Shown: in pieces, positions 15,050 to 23,741 of the stretch
Position numbering within the stretch: the first letter of the stretch is position 1
Layout of the letters: every line of letters starts with the position of its first letter
Source of the DNA: DATGZX01 sp035296965
Lineage (GTDB): Bacteria; Planctomycetota; Planctomycetia; Gemmatales; Gemmataceae
NCBI GenBank assembly: GCA_035296965.1
Contig: DATGZX010000113.1
Span: forward strand, 1-24,883
DNA length: 24,883 nt
Direction: 5' to 3'
Notes under the pieces: model-generated
Seen by the model: only the letters and a program-made list of their open reading frames with translations
Database searches by the model: none
Told to the model about the DNA's origin: nothing
Program-made: the position numbers and the translations under genes

Positions 15050-16601
15050 CCGTCTCTCCTTTCGCCAACAGGGGAATGCGGACGTAAAGCGTAGCGCCAC
15101 TGTTGGGCGTGGATTCGACCGTGAGCATCCCACCGACCAGCGCCACGCGCTCGCGCATGCCACGCAGGCCCAACCTGCCCGCCGCACCCGCGGAGTTGAC
15201 CACTGCCTCGGCGTCAAAACCACGGCCGTCGTCTTCGAGAATGGCGAGCACTTCATTCGGCGAACGTTGCAGGATGAGGCTGATGCGCCGGGCTTGGGCG
15301 TGTTTCAGCACATTCGTCAGCCCCTCCTGCATAATTCGGTACAGGGCGGTCTCGATCGCTGACGGCAAACGCGCCCCGTCCAGATTGACGCTGTGGAAGT
15401 CCGCTTCGACCCCCGAACGTTCGGACCACTGCTCCACATAGTTCAGCAGCGTCTTGTGCAGGCCGAGGTCGTCCAGCGCCGTGGGGCGGAGTTCCAGAGC
15501 CAGGTGATGAACTTCCTTGCCGATGAAATCGGTGAGTTCCTGTAACTGTTGCAGGCGCGCCCAGGCCGGGGACTCCTCCCTTGTCTCATCCTTGAACAAC
15601 TTCAGACCGAGGATGAGTGCGGCCAGGTGCTGCCCCATCTGGTCGTGCAGTTCGCGCGCGATGCGATGACGTTCCTCCTCCTGGGAGGTGATCAATTGCT
15701 GCAGCAGGCTCAGGCGCGCTGCTTCGGCGCTTTTGTGCGCGTTGATCTCGGCCTCCAGGGAGGCAATCGCCTGGGCCAGCTGAGCCGTGCGCTCCTCCAC
15801 GCGATCTTCCAAGCGGTGCTGCGCATCGCGCACCGCATTCTCGGCCCGCTTGCGCGCGGTGATTTCGCGAATGTTGCATTGAATGATTTTTTGGCAATCG
15901 ACATCGTAAACGTTGCTGACGAATTCCACGTCGATGCGGCGCCCATCCTTCGTGGCGAGCGGTAAATCCTCGTAGCGGATATAGCCCTCCGCTTGCAATT
16001 GCGTGAAGGCGGTCTTGTTCGTGTCGATGTCGCTGAATAAACCGATCTCCCAGAGTTCCTTCCCCACGAATTCTTCGTGAGAGTAGCCCAGCATTTCCGT
16101 CAGGAAGGGGTTAACGTCGAGGATCTGTTTCTTGTCGGCGTCGAGGATCAGGATACCATCCTGGGCTGTTTCGAAGAGCCGCCGGTAACGAATTTCAGAA
16201 ACGTTCACGGCATGTGCCGTGCGGTGCTGCTCGGTGATGTCGCGGAAAACCAGCACGACTCCCACGATCTCCCCGGCGTGTTTGCGGAGGGGTACTGCAC
16301 TGTTGTTCAGGAGCCATTCCATGCCGTCCCGGGCGAAAAGGACCGTGTGGTTAACTGATCCGAGGATCACGTCGGTGGCAAGGACTTTGGCCGCGAGGTC
16401 CCCGAGCGGCAGGCGGGTCTGTTCGTCCATGATTGGTAATACGGCCGACAGGGGCTTCCCCGTTGCGTCTTCCTGCGTCCAGCCGGTCAGGGACTGCGCC
16501 GCGGTGTTCAGAGAAGTGACCCGGCCCTGGGTGTCCGTGACGATCACCGCGTCGCCGATGTCCGCAAGAGCGACCCGGACACTGTCCATCTGTGCTTTCA
16601 T
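15036..16601 (-). CDS. Soluble PAS-domain histidine kinase (NarX/DegS-type, HisKA_3)
   Basis: I start at the ATG at 16601, with GGAG 5 nt before it; upstream codons in frame lack such support. The 521-residue product has two PAS domains (about 5-125 and 135-250; for example GDAVIVTDTQGRVTSLN and DGILILDADKKQILDVNP) and a coiled coil (about 255-305). The HisKA_3 dimerisation and phospho-acceptor helix has His319 in RIARELHDQMGQHLAALI. The HATPase domain (about 415-515) shows N (TNVLKHA), DDGRGFD and GLRGMRER motifs. There is no membrane segment or signal peptide, so it senses something inside the cell; no haem or flavin site is obvious. Its partner is the overlapping response regulator. It is divergent from csrA. 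Confidence 0.92.
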   Translation of the reverse strand: MKAQMDSVRVALADIGDAVIVTDTQGRVTSLNTAAQSLTGWTQEDATGKPLSAVLPIMDEQTRLPLGDLAAKVLATDVILGSVNHTVLFARDGMEWLLNNSAVPLRKHAGEIVGVVLVFRDITEQHRTAHAVNVSEIRYRRLFETAQDGILILDADKKQILDVNPFLTEMLGYSHEEFVGKELWEIGLFSDIDTNKTAFTQLQAEGYIRYEDLPLATKDGRRIDVEFVSNVYDVDCQKIIQCNIREITARKRAENAVRDAQHRLEDRVEERTAQLAQAIASLEAEINAHKSAEAARLSLLQQLITSQEEERHRIARELHDQMGQHLAALILGLKLFKDETREESPAWARLQQLQELTDFIGKEVHHLALELRPTALDDLGLHKTLLNYVEQWSERSGVEADFHSVNLDGARLPSAIETALYRIMQEGLTNVLKHAQARRISLILQRSPNEVLAILEDDGRGFDAEAVVNSAGAAGRLGLRGMRERVALVGGMLTVESTPNSGATLYVRIPLLAKGETDGPD

Positions 16602-17047
16602 TGGTGCTCCGTCCTGGGGCATACCAAGGTTTCTGCTGTGGCTCCGTTGGAGAGCGGGCATGGGCTTGGCCACGCCCGAGGCAGATAACGTGCATTCGTG
16701 CATCGACGCAACAAGAGGTGCCGTCCGGCCATTCTACTAAAATTGCAAAAAGGTTCTACACCTTGGCAAGGGGCGTAAATTCCTTCGGGATAGGGAATCC
16801 CCCGACACCGCCGCACTTTTCCCGACAGAGCCGTCGCCGACTTTACGGACAGGATGTACCTTTTATTCCCGTAGTCAAGATCTTGCTATTCCTTGATGCT
16901 AGTAGGGCACCGCGGGCGCGCTCGTCAGGCAAGGAAAGACCCCCCCCAAGCTTTCACCTTGTCGCGGAAGTTGGCACTTCGGACGAAGCGCGTGCGCTCG
17001 GAGCGGCAGAGGACGAGACGGCCCCTAATTCTCACGGAGGTGAACCC
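16602..17047. other. Divergent intergenic region between the kinase and csrA
   Basis: No gene is evident. A 5-bp inverted repeat (AAGGT at 16750-16754, ACCTT at 16760-16764) lies about 150 bp before the kinase start. ACGGACAGGATGTACC (16845-16860, plus strand) contains two GGA motifs; ACAGGATGT is close to the consensus bound by CsrA. An 8-C run stands at 16940-16947. Both promoters should be here, but I cannot identify them securely. Confidence 0.4.
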
Positions 17048-17275
17048 ATGTTGGTCTTGTCGAGGAAAAGCAATGAATCGGTCGTGGTTGGAGGCTCCAA
17101 TGGCTTCGAACCGCTTCTCACAATCACCGTGGTGGAGATCAGCGGTGGAAAAGTGAGACTGGGCTTCGAGGTCGATAAAGCGGTGCCTGTCCATCGTGCC
17201 GAGGTGTGGGAGCGAATACAGGCCATCGGCCGGTCAGCCAGCCCGACGGCTGTCCCCGCTCCGCCCGTTGCGTAA
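17048..17275 (+). CDS. csrA: Carbon storage regulator CsrA
   Basis: The start is the ATG at 17048, with a good GGAGG 7 nt before it; upstream in-frame codons do not belong to the family. The 75 residues begin MLVLSRKSNESVVVG, and continue with LLTITVVEISGGKVRLGFEV and VPVHRAEVWERI, the full CsrA/RsmA pattern. It includes the RNA-binding Leu4/Arg6 strand and Arg50 (equivalent to Arg44 of E. coli CsrA). CsrA dimers bind GGA-containing RNA and control translation and stability of target mRNAs. A few extra residues (about 16-22, SNGFEPL) lengthen the loop between the first two strands compared with the enterobacterial protein, and a Pro/Ala-rich tail follows. The neighbouring NarL-type two-component pair recalls BarA/UvrY, which controls Csr activity in gammaproteobacteria; a link here is inference. 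Confidence 0.95.
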   Translation: MLVLSRKSNESVVVGGSNGFEPLLTITVVEISGGKVRLGFEVDKAVPVHRAEVWERIQAIGRSASPTAVPAPPVA

Positions 17276-17315
17276 TCAGGCCTTGTGATCACGCGCCATC
17301 TTTGGAACTGTGCCC

Positions 17316-17338
17316 CTGGCTAGCCGCCTTCGAGCCAG
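17316..17338. terminator. Possible hairpin terminator between converging genes
   Basis: CTGGCT (17316-17321) pairs with AGCCAG (17333-17338) across an 11-base loop. It lies 41 bp after csrA and 45 bp after the end of the transporter gene. The stem is short and no U-run follows on either strand. Confidence 0.3.
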
Positions 17339-17382
17339 AGGTCGCTAGCAACCTCGGTGAGTATCCCGGTCTTGCAGCAGGG

Positions 17383-19176
17383 TCATTCAGGTTTGGAGGG
17401 CGAGGGCGCGTCCGTCTCCGCTATTTGTCGGCGCAACCAGGGCAGTAGGATGAGCACGATGATGCCGACGAATACATTGGCGGCAACCAACATCGTCCAG
17501 AAGAGCTTGTGTTCCACTTTCTGGTATGTTTCACCCAGAATGCCACTGATCTTGAGCCCGCAAGAAGTCGCCAGAAACCAACCACCCATCATAAACGCGC
17601 TGATTCGAGCAGGAGCCATTTTGTTGACCAGAGAAAGCCCAATGGGCGACATGAAAATCTCACCCATGGCAACCATGGCGTAGGTTCCGATGAGCCACCA
17701 GGCAGTTCCCTTCATTTGCCCATCCTGCGTACTGTAGGTGGCACCAAGCATGATAAGTGGACTGCAAGCAATGATGAAGAGGCTCAGGCCGATTTTGAGC
17801 GGCGTGTCAGGCTCGAGACCGCGGCGACGCAGCCAACCCCACAATGCTACCATGATCGGTGTCATGAGGATGATGACGCCAGGGTCGATCGACTGAAACA
17901 ACTCGCTGTTGACGACCTTGAGGTGCTTCCCTTCAGGAAGAATTGGTGTTTCGGGTCTCGTGTGCTCGTAGACATTGTCGAGGATGCCCTGCGTCACATA
18001 GACGTGTTTGTCTTCGACGACGTTAAGGGCCTGCTTTTCCTTCAGTTCTTTGTACCGCTCTGGGCTAACAATCTCAAAGCTGTCCTTGGCCGGCCGGGCC
18101 ACATCGGGGCTGGCATTGGTGAAGTAATCGGGCGGCGCATTCTCAGCAAATTCTTTGAATCGCTCTGTGATGAGACTCACGGCGCCATTGGGCCGACGAT
18201 CCGTGTTGTCCCGCGTCCAGACATTGAGCGCGGTGGTATTGAGGCCGTAGGTCGTCCAAAAGACAATACTTACCAGGAAGACAACGAGCAGGGCTCCTAC
18301 CCGACTTCGTTCAGCATCTGTCGGCAGTCCGCGCCAGATGCGCAGATAGAAGACGACTACGGGCACACAGGCCCCAAGGAAAGCACCTGTCGGAGCATTA
18401 ATACCGATGTTCAAGTAAGGCGCAGCAAACCAGCCGACAGCACCGAGAATCACAGCAGGCAAGAGGCACTCGAACCAAAGCGGTGTCAGGCTCTCGCCAC
18501 CGCCGGACCGGGCGCTCTCTCGGCTTTCGCCTCGGGCGAGGCGCCGGTAGTTAAGAGCGAACAGGGTCAGCCCCAGGAACATGCCCACTGCCGCCGTACC
18601 AAAGGCTCCGTGCCAGCCGCCGATTACCCAGCCAGACGTCACAGTCCAGGGATGAGCATCGAAGTAATTACGCACCATGGCGGCCACGAAATTGCAAATG
18701 AATGCTCCAAGGTTGACTCCCACGTAAAAGATGCTGTAGCCGGAGTCTTTGAGCGGGCTTCCTGGCGGGTACAAATTGCCCAGAAGCGTGGAAATGTTCG
18801 GCTTGAAGGCACCATTGCCGCAGATCAGGAAGGCCAGTCCCAGGAACAGCCCGGTCCGGGTCGGCCAGGCAAGGACGAGGTGCCCGATCATCATCAATGT
18901 CGCGCCCAAAAGGACGGTATTCCGAAGCCCGAACAAGCGGTCGGCTAGCCGGCCGCCAATGAACGGCGTGAAGTAAACCAAGGCCGTGTAACTGCCAAGC
19001 GCCACGGCTGCCTGCTCATCGGTCCAACCCAGCCCGCCCTTCTGCGAGTCAGCAAGGTAGAGCGGCAGAATGCCGAGCATGAGATAAAAGCTGAAGCGCT
19101 CCCACATTTCCGTCAAGAAAAGTACTGGTAGCTCGACTGGATGATGCGGTTTGGCAAGAGTCTTATTCACGAGCAT
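17383..19176 (-). CDS. POT-family (proton-dependent oligopeptide) transporter
   Basis: The 597-residue membrane protein has about 12 hydrophobic segments. It carries the POT signature EMWERFSFY (Glu23, Glu26, Arg27), in which the E-x-x-E-R residues couple proton and peptide binding. It also has GGRLADRLFGLRNT after the second helix, the family position of the MFS motif, and FYVGVNLGAFI. It most likely imports di- or tripeptides with protons across the inner membrane. A hydrophilic stretch of about 110 residues (about 320-428) interrupts the protein after an FWTTYGLN helix. Compact bacterial members lack this, so it may form an extra folded domain or loop. A predicted promoter lies at 19209-19237. 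No peptidase or regulator is adjacent except the secreted S53 peptidase gene downstream on the map. Confidence 0.92.
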   Translation of the reverse strand: MLVNKTLAKPHHPVELPVLFLTEMWERFSFYLMLGILPLYLADSQKGGLGWTDEQAAVALGSYTALVYFTPFIGGRLADRLFGLRNTVLLGATLMMIGHLVLAWPTRTGLFLGLAFLICGNGAFKPNISTLLGNLYPPGSPLKDSGYSIFYVGVNLGAFICNFVAAMVRNYFDAHPWTVTSGWVIGGWHGAFGTAAVGMFLGLTLFALNYRRLARGESRESARSGGGESLTPLWFECLLPAVILGAVGWFAAPYLNIGINAPTGAFLGACVPVVVFYLRIWRGLPTDAERSRVGALLVVFLVSIVFWTTYGLNTTALNVWTRDNTDRRPNGAVSLITERFKEFAENAPPDYFTNASPDVARPAKDSFEIVSPERYKELKEKQALNVVEDKHVYVTQGILDNVYEHTRPETPILPEGKHLKVVNSELFQSIDPGVIILMTPIMVALWGWLRRRGLEPDTPLKIGLSLFIIACSPLIMLGATYSTQDGQMKGTAWWLIGTYAMVAMGEIFMSPIGLSLVNKMAPARISAFMMGGWFLATSCGLKISGILGETYQKVEHKLFWTMLVAANVFVGIIVLILLPWLRRQIAETDAPSPSKPE

Positions 19177-19208
19177 GGCCTTTCTATCCTGGCAGTTCGG
19201 ATAGGGCG

Positions 19209-19237
19209 ATTGTAACCAACACCCGATCGTGGGTGAA
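19209..19237 (-). promoter_or_regulatory. Predicted sigma-70 promoter of the POT transporter gene
   Basis: On the minus strand TTCACC (19237-19232) and TACAAT (19214-19209) are separated by 17 bp, giving a leader of about 25 nt. A small inverted repeat (CACCC at 19220-19224, GGGTG at 19231-19235) overlaps the -35 and spacer and could be an operator. Confidence 0.4.
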
Positions 19238-19376
19238 AGGAGAGAGTTCGGTGATTACGATTTTGGCTGCAGCCCCTGGCATGACCGGCTTCGTTGCCTG
19301 AGGATGTGGTGAACCGGGGTAGGTTGGCCATAAGTGTCGAAATCATTCCAGACCAGTTGGGATCTGCGGTACTAGT

Positions 19377-19673
19377 ATGGATTCTCTAGAAAGCTATCTG
19401 GCGGCGCGCTCATCGACAATGGAATATTCCACGGAACGGCGGCGTGGCGTCAAGAAAAATCGAGAAATGTTGGCGGCTGCCGAGAAGGCTCGGGAGGCTT
19501 TACTGGCACTGGAGCCAGGGATGCTCTGCAAATTGGCTGGAAGGGGGGTCCAGTTGGGAAAGGCACCCAACCATCTTTCAGCAGGACCCTACCAGAAAGA
19601 CGTCAAGCTAGGCAGCTCATTCCGGGCAGTGCCGAAACGCTCTGTCATTCATTTCATTCTGGTTCCCGGATAG
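19377..19673 (+). CDS. Doubtful small ORF
   Basis: The frame would encode 98 residues. The first half is charged and helix-like (RRRGVKKNREMLAAAEKARE, then ALLALEPGM); the second half looks random. I recognise no family. No good ribosome site precedes the ATG, and base 3 of the codons is less GC-rich than in neighbouring genes. It may be a remnant or chance. Otherwise the 19238-19734 stretch shows nothing I can name. Confidence 0.2.
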   Translation: MDSLESYLAARSSTMEYSTERRRGVKKNREMLAAAEKAREALLALEPGMLCKLAGRGVQLGKAPNHLSAGPYQKDVKLGSSFRAVPKRSVIHFILVPG

Positions 19674-19734
19674 ACCGCTATTCCTGGGATTCTGAGGACG
19701 GCTTGTCAAACAGCCTGCCAAGCTTTTTATCTTC

Positions 19735-20700
19735 TCAGTGCTGAATGGCCGCGGTGGGATTGGACTGAGCATGGGCAGCCGCGTCGTAATCTGCCATCGC
19801 TTTGTCAAATTGTCCCTTTGACATGTAGACCTTGGCTCTTCCTTCGAGGTGCGAGGGCAGCCGTGGACTGGAGAGAACATCAAGCTTGCTGAGGCGAATC
19901 GCTTCGGTAAAGTCCTTGATTGCCTGGTCATCCTCCATTTTCAGTAAGTGTGCCCTGCCGCAGCCGGCGTAGCCTTCGTCGCTGTTCGGTAGGAGGACCA
20001 AAAGCGCTTTGAAATCCAGGAGAGCCCGATCAGGATCACCTTTTTCAAGGTAGAGAATCCCGCGATTGAGGTACGAAGGAGTTGCCTTTGGGTCCAGGCT
20101 GAGAGCTGTAGTCGAGTCGGCGACGGCCTTGTCGAGGTCTCCTTTCCTCATGTAGACAACACACCGCTTGGCGTAGGCTTCCGCGCACTTCGGATCGAGG
20201 CGGATGGCCTCTGAGAAGTCCCCTGTCGCTTTATCGAGGTCTTTGATCATCAAGTAAGCATGGCCCCGGCCGACCAGTGCCTCGGTATTATCGGGTAGCA
20301 GACCAAGCACCACCGTGAAATCCGCTATGGCCGCTTTGGGATCATTCTTGAGGATGTAGGCGTTTCCGCGATTGAAGTACGGAGCGGGAAAGCGAGGGGC
20401 AAGGCTTATCGCTTTCGACGCATCGGCAATGGCCCGGCCGAGATCCTGCTTCTTGAGATAGGCCCAACTTCTAAGGGAATAGTTAGGTGGGCAATTCGGG
20501 TCAAGGCGAATCGCCTCGGTGAGATCGGCAATGGCCAGGTCGAACTCCCCCCTCACAATGTAGTCGTGGCTGCGGCTAAGAATGGCTTCGACGTTTTGGC
20601 CGACAGCCGTCGGAGTCTCCTGCGCGTCGGTGCGGACCGCGGTGCACGCTAGAAGAATCGGGAGCATCCAGGCAAGATCGACAGAAATGGGGCGTACCAT
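19735..20700 (-). CDS. Exported TPR-repeat protein
   Basis: The ATG at 20700 follows a strong AAGGAGGT, so I prefer it to the in-frame ATG 18 nt upstream. The 321 residues begin with a signal peptide (about 1-27). LLAC (Cys19) could be a lipobox, or cleavage may follow TDA at 26. Eight tandem 34-residue tetratricopeptide repeats fill about 45-310, with the pattern RGxxYLxKGDxDKAIADFTEAIRLDP; repeat seven is longer by about six residues. TPR arrays bind protein partners, so this is probably a scaffold on the outer face of the cytoplasmic membrane. The partner is unknown. A predicted promoter lies at 20737-20764. The gene stands alone, separated from the S53 peptidase gene by a strong hairpin. 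Confidence 0.9.
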   Translation of the reverse strand: MVRPISVDLAWMLPILLACTAVRTDAQETPTAVGQNVEAILSRSHDYIVRGEFDLAIADLTEAIRLDPNCPPNYSLRSWAYLKKQDLGRAIADASKAISLAPRFPAPYFNRGNAYILKNDPKAAIADFTVVLGLLPDNTEALVGRGHAYLMIKDLDKATGDFSEAIRLDPKCAEAYAKRCVVYMRKGDLDKAVADSTTALSLDPKATPSYLNRGILYLEKGDPDRALLDFKALLVLLPNSDEGYAGCGRAHLLKMEDDQAIKDFTEAIRLSKLDVLSSPRLPSHLEGRAKVYMSKGQFDKAMADYDAAAHAQSNPTAAIQH

Positions 20701-20736
20701 CGCTGACCTCCTTATCAACGGGGACGACGGCCGCGG

Positions 20737-20764
20737 AATATACCGCTTGGCATCAGAAATGCAA
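20737..20764 (-). promoter_or_regulatory. Predicted sigma-70 promoter of the TPR gene
   Basis: On the minus strand TTGCAT (20764-20759) and TATATT (20742-20737) are separated by 16 bp, about 37 bp before the start codon. TATATT stands out in otherwise GC-rich DNA. Confidence 0.42.
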
Positions 20765-20827
20765 GATGTGTCTACCCTTCGGGTGCACTGCTCGAATTTG
20801 GGAGTTGTTTTTCCGCTCTCCCATCAC

Positions 20828-20883
20828 CCGGCCAACTTACGGGGGCACGGCTCGCTGGCGAGCCGTGCCCCATAAGGGGCCGG
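20828..20883. terminator. Long hairpin downstream of the S53 peptidase gene
   Basis: GGGGCACGGCTCGC (20842-20855) pairs perfectly over 14 bp with 20858-20871 around a TG tip. CTTA (20836-20839) pairs with TAAG (20873-20876), and CCGGCC (20828-20833) with GGCCGG (20878-20883). The base of the stem lies about 25 bp after the peptidase stop. It could end that transcript or be a REP-type repeat; there is no U-run. Confidence 0.55.
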
Positions 20884-20907
20884 ATGATCATGTGTTCGCG
20901 AGCCCTC

Positions 20908-23676
20908 TTACAGCCCAGCGTCCAGGTCCGAAGAAATCGGTTCCCACCAGGCATCGCCGACAGACGACGTCGCTGCCGGCGCCGACTCTCCAGATGAATG
21001 ACTGTCCGACTGAGCGGCGGAGAAATAGGAATCAAGGATCGTGGCCAACCGTTGCAGGTCGCCGGTTTGATTGGCGGCAAAGTCGGTTAGCGAACCAGTT
21101 CCCTGCAAGCCACCTGGATTGGCACTCTTCAGAGCGTCCAGGCCGAACGTGTTCCCGGAAGCCACCCCGCCGGAACCCACGGCCAGCAATTGCTCCAAGC
21201 CGGATGTTTGAATGTGGGGACTGACTTGCGCGGGATTGACCCCGTATTGCGCCGTCACCGTGTCCCAATACTTGTTGCTGCCGTTGGCCCGAAAGCCGAA
21301 GCCGCCCGAAGTGATTACCGTGGTTGTGGCGGCCACGCTGCCCAAGAGCGTGCTGCCATTGCTGTCGTAGAGCTTGCCGGTGATGCTGCCGCTGGCACCC
21401 CAATCCACTTCCATGTGATACCAGTGGTTGGCCGCAAAGTTCTGACCGACCGCGGCCAGGGTTTTGAAACCGTAGCCCACATCGTTAAGAAGCATGAGTT
21501 GGCCGGTGCTGGGCGACAAGACGAATGAAAGCGTGCCGCTCGCCGAGGCGCCGAATGCGAAGAATGCCTGGCCGTCAGCCGCGCCAGCCAGCTTTACCCA
21601 AACAGAAATCGTATCGCCGGCTTTGATCTGGGCTGCCGAATCGCCGCGGTAGAGCCAATCCGGTCCGTTGGTATCGACGAGGCCATAATTGCCATCATGG
21701 GCCGCGACGGTAGACAAATAGGCAGTTGGAACCGCCGTACCGACGACGTGCCAAGTGCTACTCCCCTCGAAGCCTTCCAGGAGAACGGCGCTGGAGGCCG
21801 CGATGTTGAAGCTGGCCGACGTGACACCAACAAAGGTGCCGGATTTGGCAACCAGTGTGTATCCGATCCCAGCTTTGGTGATTGACAGATTGCTGAATGT
21901 GGCGACGCCGCCGGAAACCGTTTGCGTACTCGTGCCGCTTAAGGCGCCGCCGCCTGAGTTCGTCCCGATGCTCAGCGTCACCTTATCGGTGTTGTCGCCG
22001 CCGACCAGGTTGTTGAATTGGTCGAGCAGTCGAACGGTCACCGCTGGGCTGATCACGCTTCCAATGCCCGCGTTGGTCGGTTGCTGCACGAAGACGAGGT
22101 GGGTGGCAGCGCCCGCGCTGACCTGGATGCTCAGGCTGCCCGAGAGCGACGTACTGGTCGTGTCGGTCACGGTTAGCACTTCGCTGCCGGCTGTCTTAAG
22201 TGTTGTCTTACCGGTAAATGTGTGGGCGCCGTTGTCGCCACTCACGAATGTGTAGTTGGCAGGCAAGATCCCGGCGGCATCGGAGGATGTAAAGTGGACG
22301 GTCCCTCGGTAGCCGGTGACGGGGTTGTTCGACGCATCCAAGGCCGTGACGACCACGGTAAAGGCGGTGCCTGCGCTACTCGTGCTCGGTCCGGTAACGC
22401 TGAAGTGAGTGACAACTCCGGCGGTCGCTTGTCCCACCAGGCCCGGGACAAGGAGATTCGCGACGGGGGTGCCGCGCCCGGTAACCAGGTCATAGCCGGG
22501 GCCGGCAGCGTAGGCGGGGCTGCCTTGACTGGAGCCGGTGACAATGTCGTGGAAATCGGCAGCAGGCAAGGAATAGATCAGCGGCAACGTTTGGCTTGGG
22601 CCATCGAGGGCGCTCTTACCGGCCAAGGCGCGGCCCTGGTCGGCGATGGCGATGAGGGCTGCCCATTGCGGCGCCGCGTCGCTTGTGCCGCCGAACTGCG
22701 ACCAAGGCGCGGACACCGGATTGTTGTAGGAATCGTAAACCGGGAAGCCTGTATTCGGGTCGGCGTCATAGGCGACGTCCGGATTGGTGCGCCGAGTGGT
22801 GCTCTGCGTGACAACGCCTTTTTGGTAGCTTGGCTGAGACTCGACCGTGCTGATGCCGCCGCCGCTGCCGCTCCAACCCGACTCGCTCAGGAGGCTGCCG
22901 GAAGAATTCATGATGGCGGTGGTTCCGCCGACAGCCAAGACATTGGGCGATGCCGCCGGATAGGAAGCAGGGGCACCTGAATCTCCGGAGGAGGCAATGA
23001 AAGTTACCCCGCTGTGACCGCTGGGCGTAACGAAGACGCTGTCGAACGAGGTTTCCGCCGAGAATTCGCCTCCGCCAAAGCTCATGGATACTGCCACGAC
23101 GCCCGGTTGCCTTGCGGCATAGGTAACCGCCGCAAACAGGTTCGTGTAGGAGCTGTCGTTGGCCTCCACAAGCAAGATGTTGGCCTTGGGGGCGATAGCA
23201 TGTGACCATTCCACGTCCAGCGCGATCTCGCTGGCCCAACCGCCGTTGGCCGTGGGCATCGCGCTGCCGCCATTCTGATTTACTTTGGTGAATGTTGGAT
23301 CGGGAAGCCCAAACTGCAAATCGAATTGGTGCAGGTCATTGGCAATCTTTGGATCATCGTAAGCATCGACAATGGCGATTGTCGTGCCAGTGCCGTCGCC
23401 CTGGACCGTTCCGTTGTTGAACGTTATCTGATCGATGCCGTAGGCATGGCGAATTTGAGCGGGCGTTGTGCCCGTTGGACCTGGACTCGCAAACGCGCCA
23501 GGCCCGATGCCTGAGCCGGTGGGATCGAGGATGTATGTCGGATGGAAACCAGACAGGAGGTCGCGGGTTTCCAGGTATTCCACGAACAACTGCTTCTTGA
23601 CGCTGCCTCGTCGGCGCCCTGCCGCTGCCGGACTTGACTTGCCGGAAGCAATCCTCACCAAGATTTCGATGTCCAT
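20908..23676 (-). CDS. Exported S53-family (sedolisin) serine-carboxyl peptidase with Ig-like and LamG-like domains
   Basis: The start is the ATG at 23676, with AAAGG 8 nt upstream. The product has 922 residues. Near the N-terminus is the sorting-like YLETRDLLSG (about 34-43) after a basic stretch. The S53 catalytic domain covers about 70-415: Glu150 and Asp154 (ASEIALDVEW), oxyanion Asp232 (SSGDSGA), nucleophile Ser332 (GGTSDAAPQW) and a C-terminal loop DLVTGRGTPV that fits the calcium site. Only about 60 residues precede it, so the usual activation prodomain (about 150-200 residues) is absent. Two Ig/invasin-like beta domains follow (about 425-640), then a LamG-like sandwich (about 645-825) that may bind glycan or protein. 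It should degrade protein outside the cell or in the periplasm; family members usually prefer acidic pH. A promoter and a G-rich tract lie upstream. Confidence 0.88.
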   Translation of the reverse strand: MDIEILVRIASGKSSPAAAGRRRGSVKKQLFVEYLETRDLLSGFHPTYILDPTGSGIGPGAFASPGPTGTTPAQIRHAYGIDQITFNNGTVQGDGTGTTIAIVDAYDDPKIANDLHQFDLQFGLPDPTFTKVNQNGGSAMPTANGGWASEIALDVEWSHAIAPKANILLVEANDSSYTNLFAAVTYAARQPGVVAVSMSFGGGEFSAETSFDSVFVTPSGHSGVTFIASSGDSGAPASYPAASPNVLAVGGTTAIMNSSGSLLSESGWSGSGGGISTVESQPSYQKGVVTQSTTRRTNPDVAYDADPNTGFPVYDSYNNPVSAPWSQFGGTSDAAPQWAALIAIADQGRALAGKSALDGPSQTLPLIYSLPAADFHDIVTGSSQGSPAYAAGPGYDLVTGRGTPVANLLVPGLVGQATAGVVTHFSVTGPSTSSAGTAFTVVVTALDASNNPVTGYRGTVHFTSSDAAGILPANYTFVSGDNGAHTFTGKTTLKTAGSEVLTVTDTTSTSLSGSLSIQVSAGAATHLVFVQQPTNAGIGSVISPAVTVRLLDQFNNLVGGDNTDKVTLSIGTNSGGGALSGTSTQTVSGGVATFSNLSITKAGIGYTLVAKSGTFVGVTSASFNIAASSAVLLEGFEGSSTWHVVGTAVPTAYLSTVAAHDGNYGLVDTNGPDWLYRGDSAAQIKAGDTISVWVKLAGAADGQAFFAFGASASGTLSFVLSPSTGQLMLLNDVGYGFKTLAAVGQNFAANHWYHMEVDWGASGSITGKLYDSNGSTLLGSVAATTTVITSGGFGFRANGSNKYWDTVTAQYGVNPAQVSPHIQTSGLEQLLAVGSGGVASGNTFGLDALKSANPGGLQGTGSLTDFAANQTGDLQRLATILDSYFSAAQSDSHSSGESAPAATSSVGDAWWEPISSDLDAGL

Positions 23677-23725
23677 GCAATTACCTTTCGCGCGAAAACG
23701 TCAGGTGGGAAACGAAACTCTTGCC

Positions 23726-23741
23726 AGCGCTTGTAAGCGCT
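23726..23741. promoter_or_regulatory. Perfect palindrome in the S53 leader
   Basis: AGCGCTT and AAGCGCT flank GT, 50-65 bp before the peptidase start codon. It could be an operator or an RNA hairpin in the long leader. GCGC-rich palindromes also arise by chance in GC-rich DNA. Confidence 0.35.

Noticed and set aside
16940..16947. Run of eight C as a phase-variable tract
   Set aside because: It is not within a coding region or between clear promoter elements, so a switching role has no support.
17509..18948. Long plus-strand frame of 479 codons
   Set aside because: Antisense to the POT transporter; composition is that of a shadow frame.
19377..19673. Treating the 98-codon frame as a firm gene
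   Set aside because: No ribosome site, no family, and a random-looking second half; kept only as a doubtful entry.
22222..22980. Plus-strand frame of 252 codons, Gly/Arg/Ala-rich
   Set aside because: Antisense to the S53 catalytic domain; no family features.
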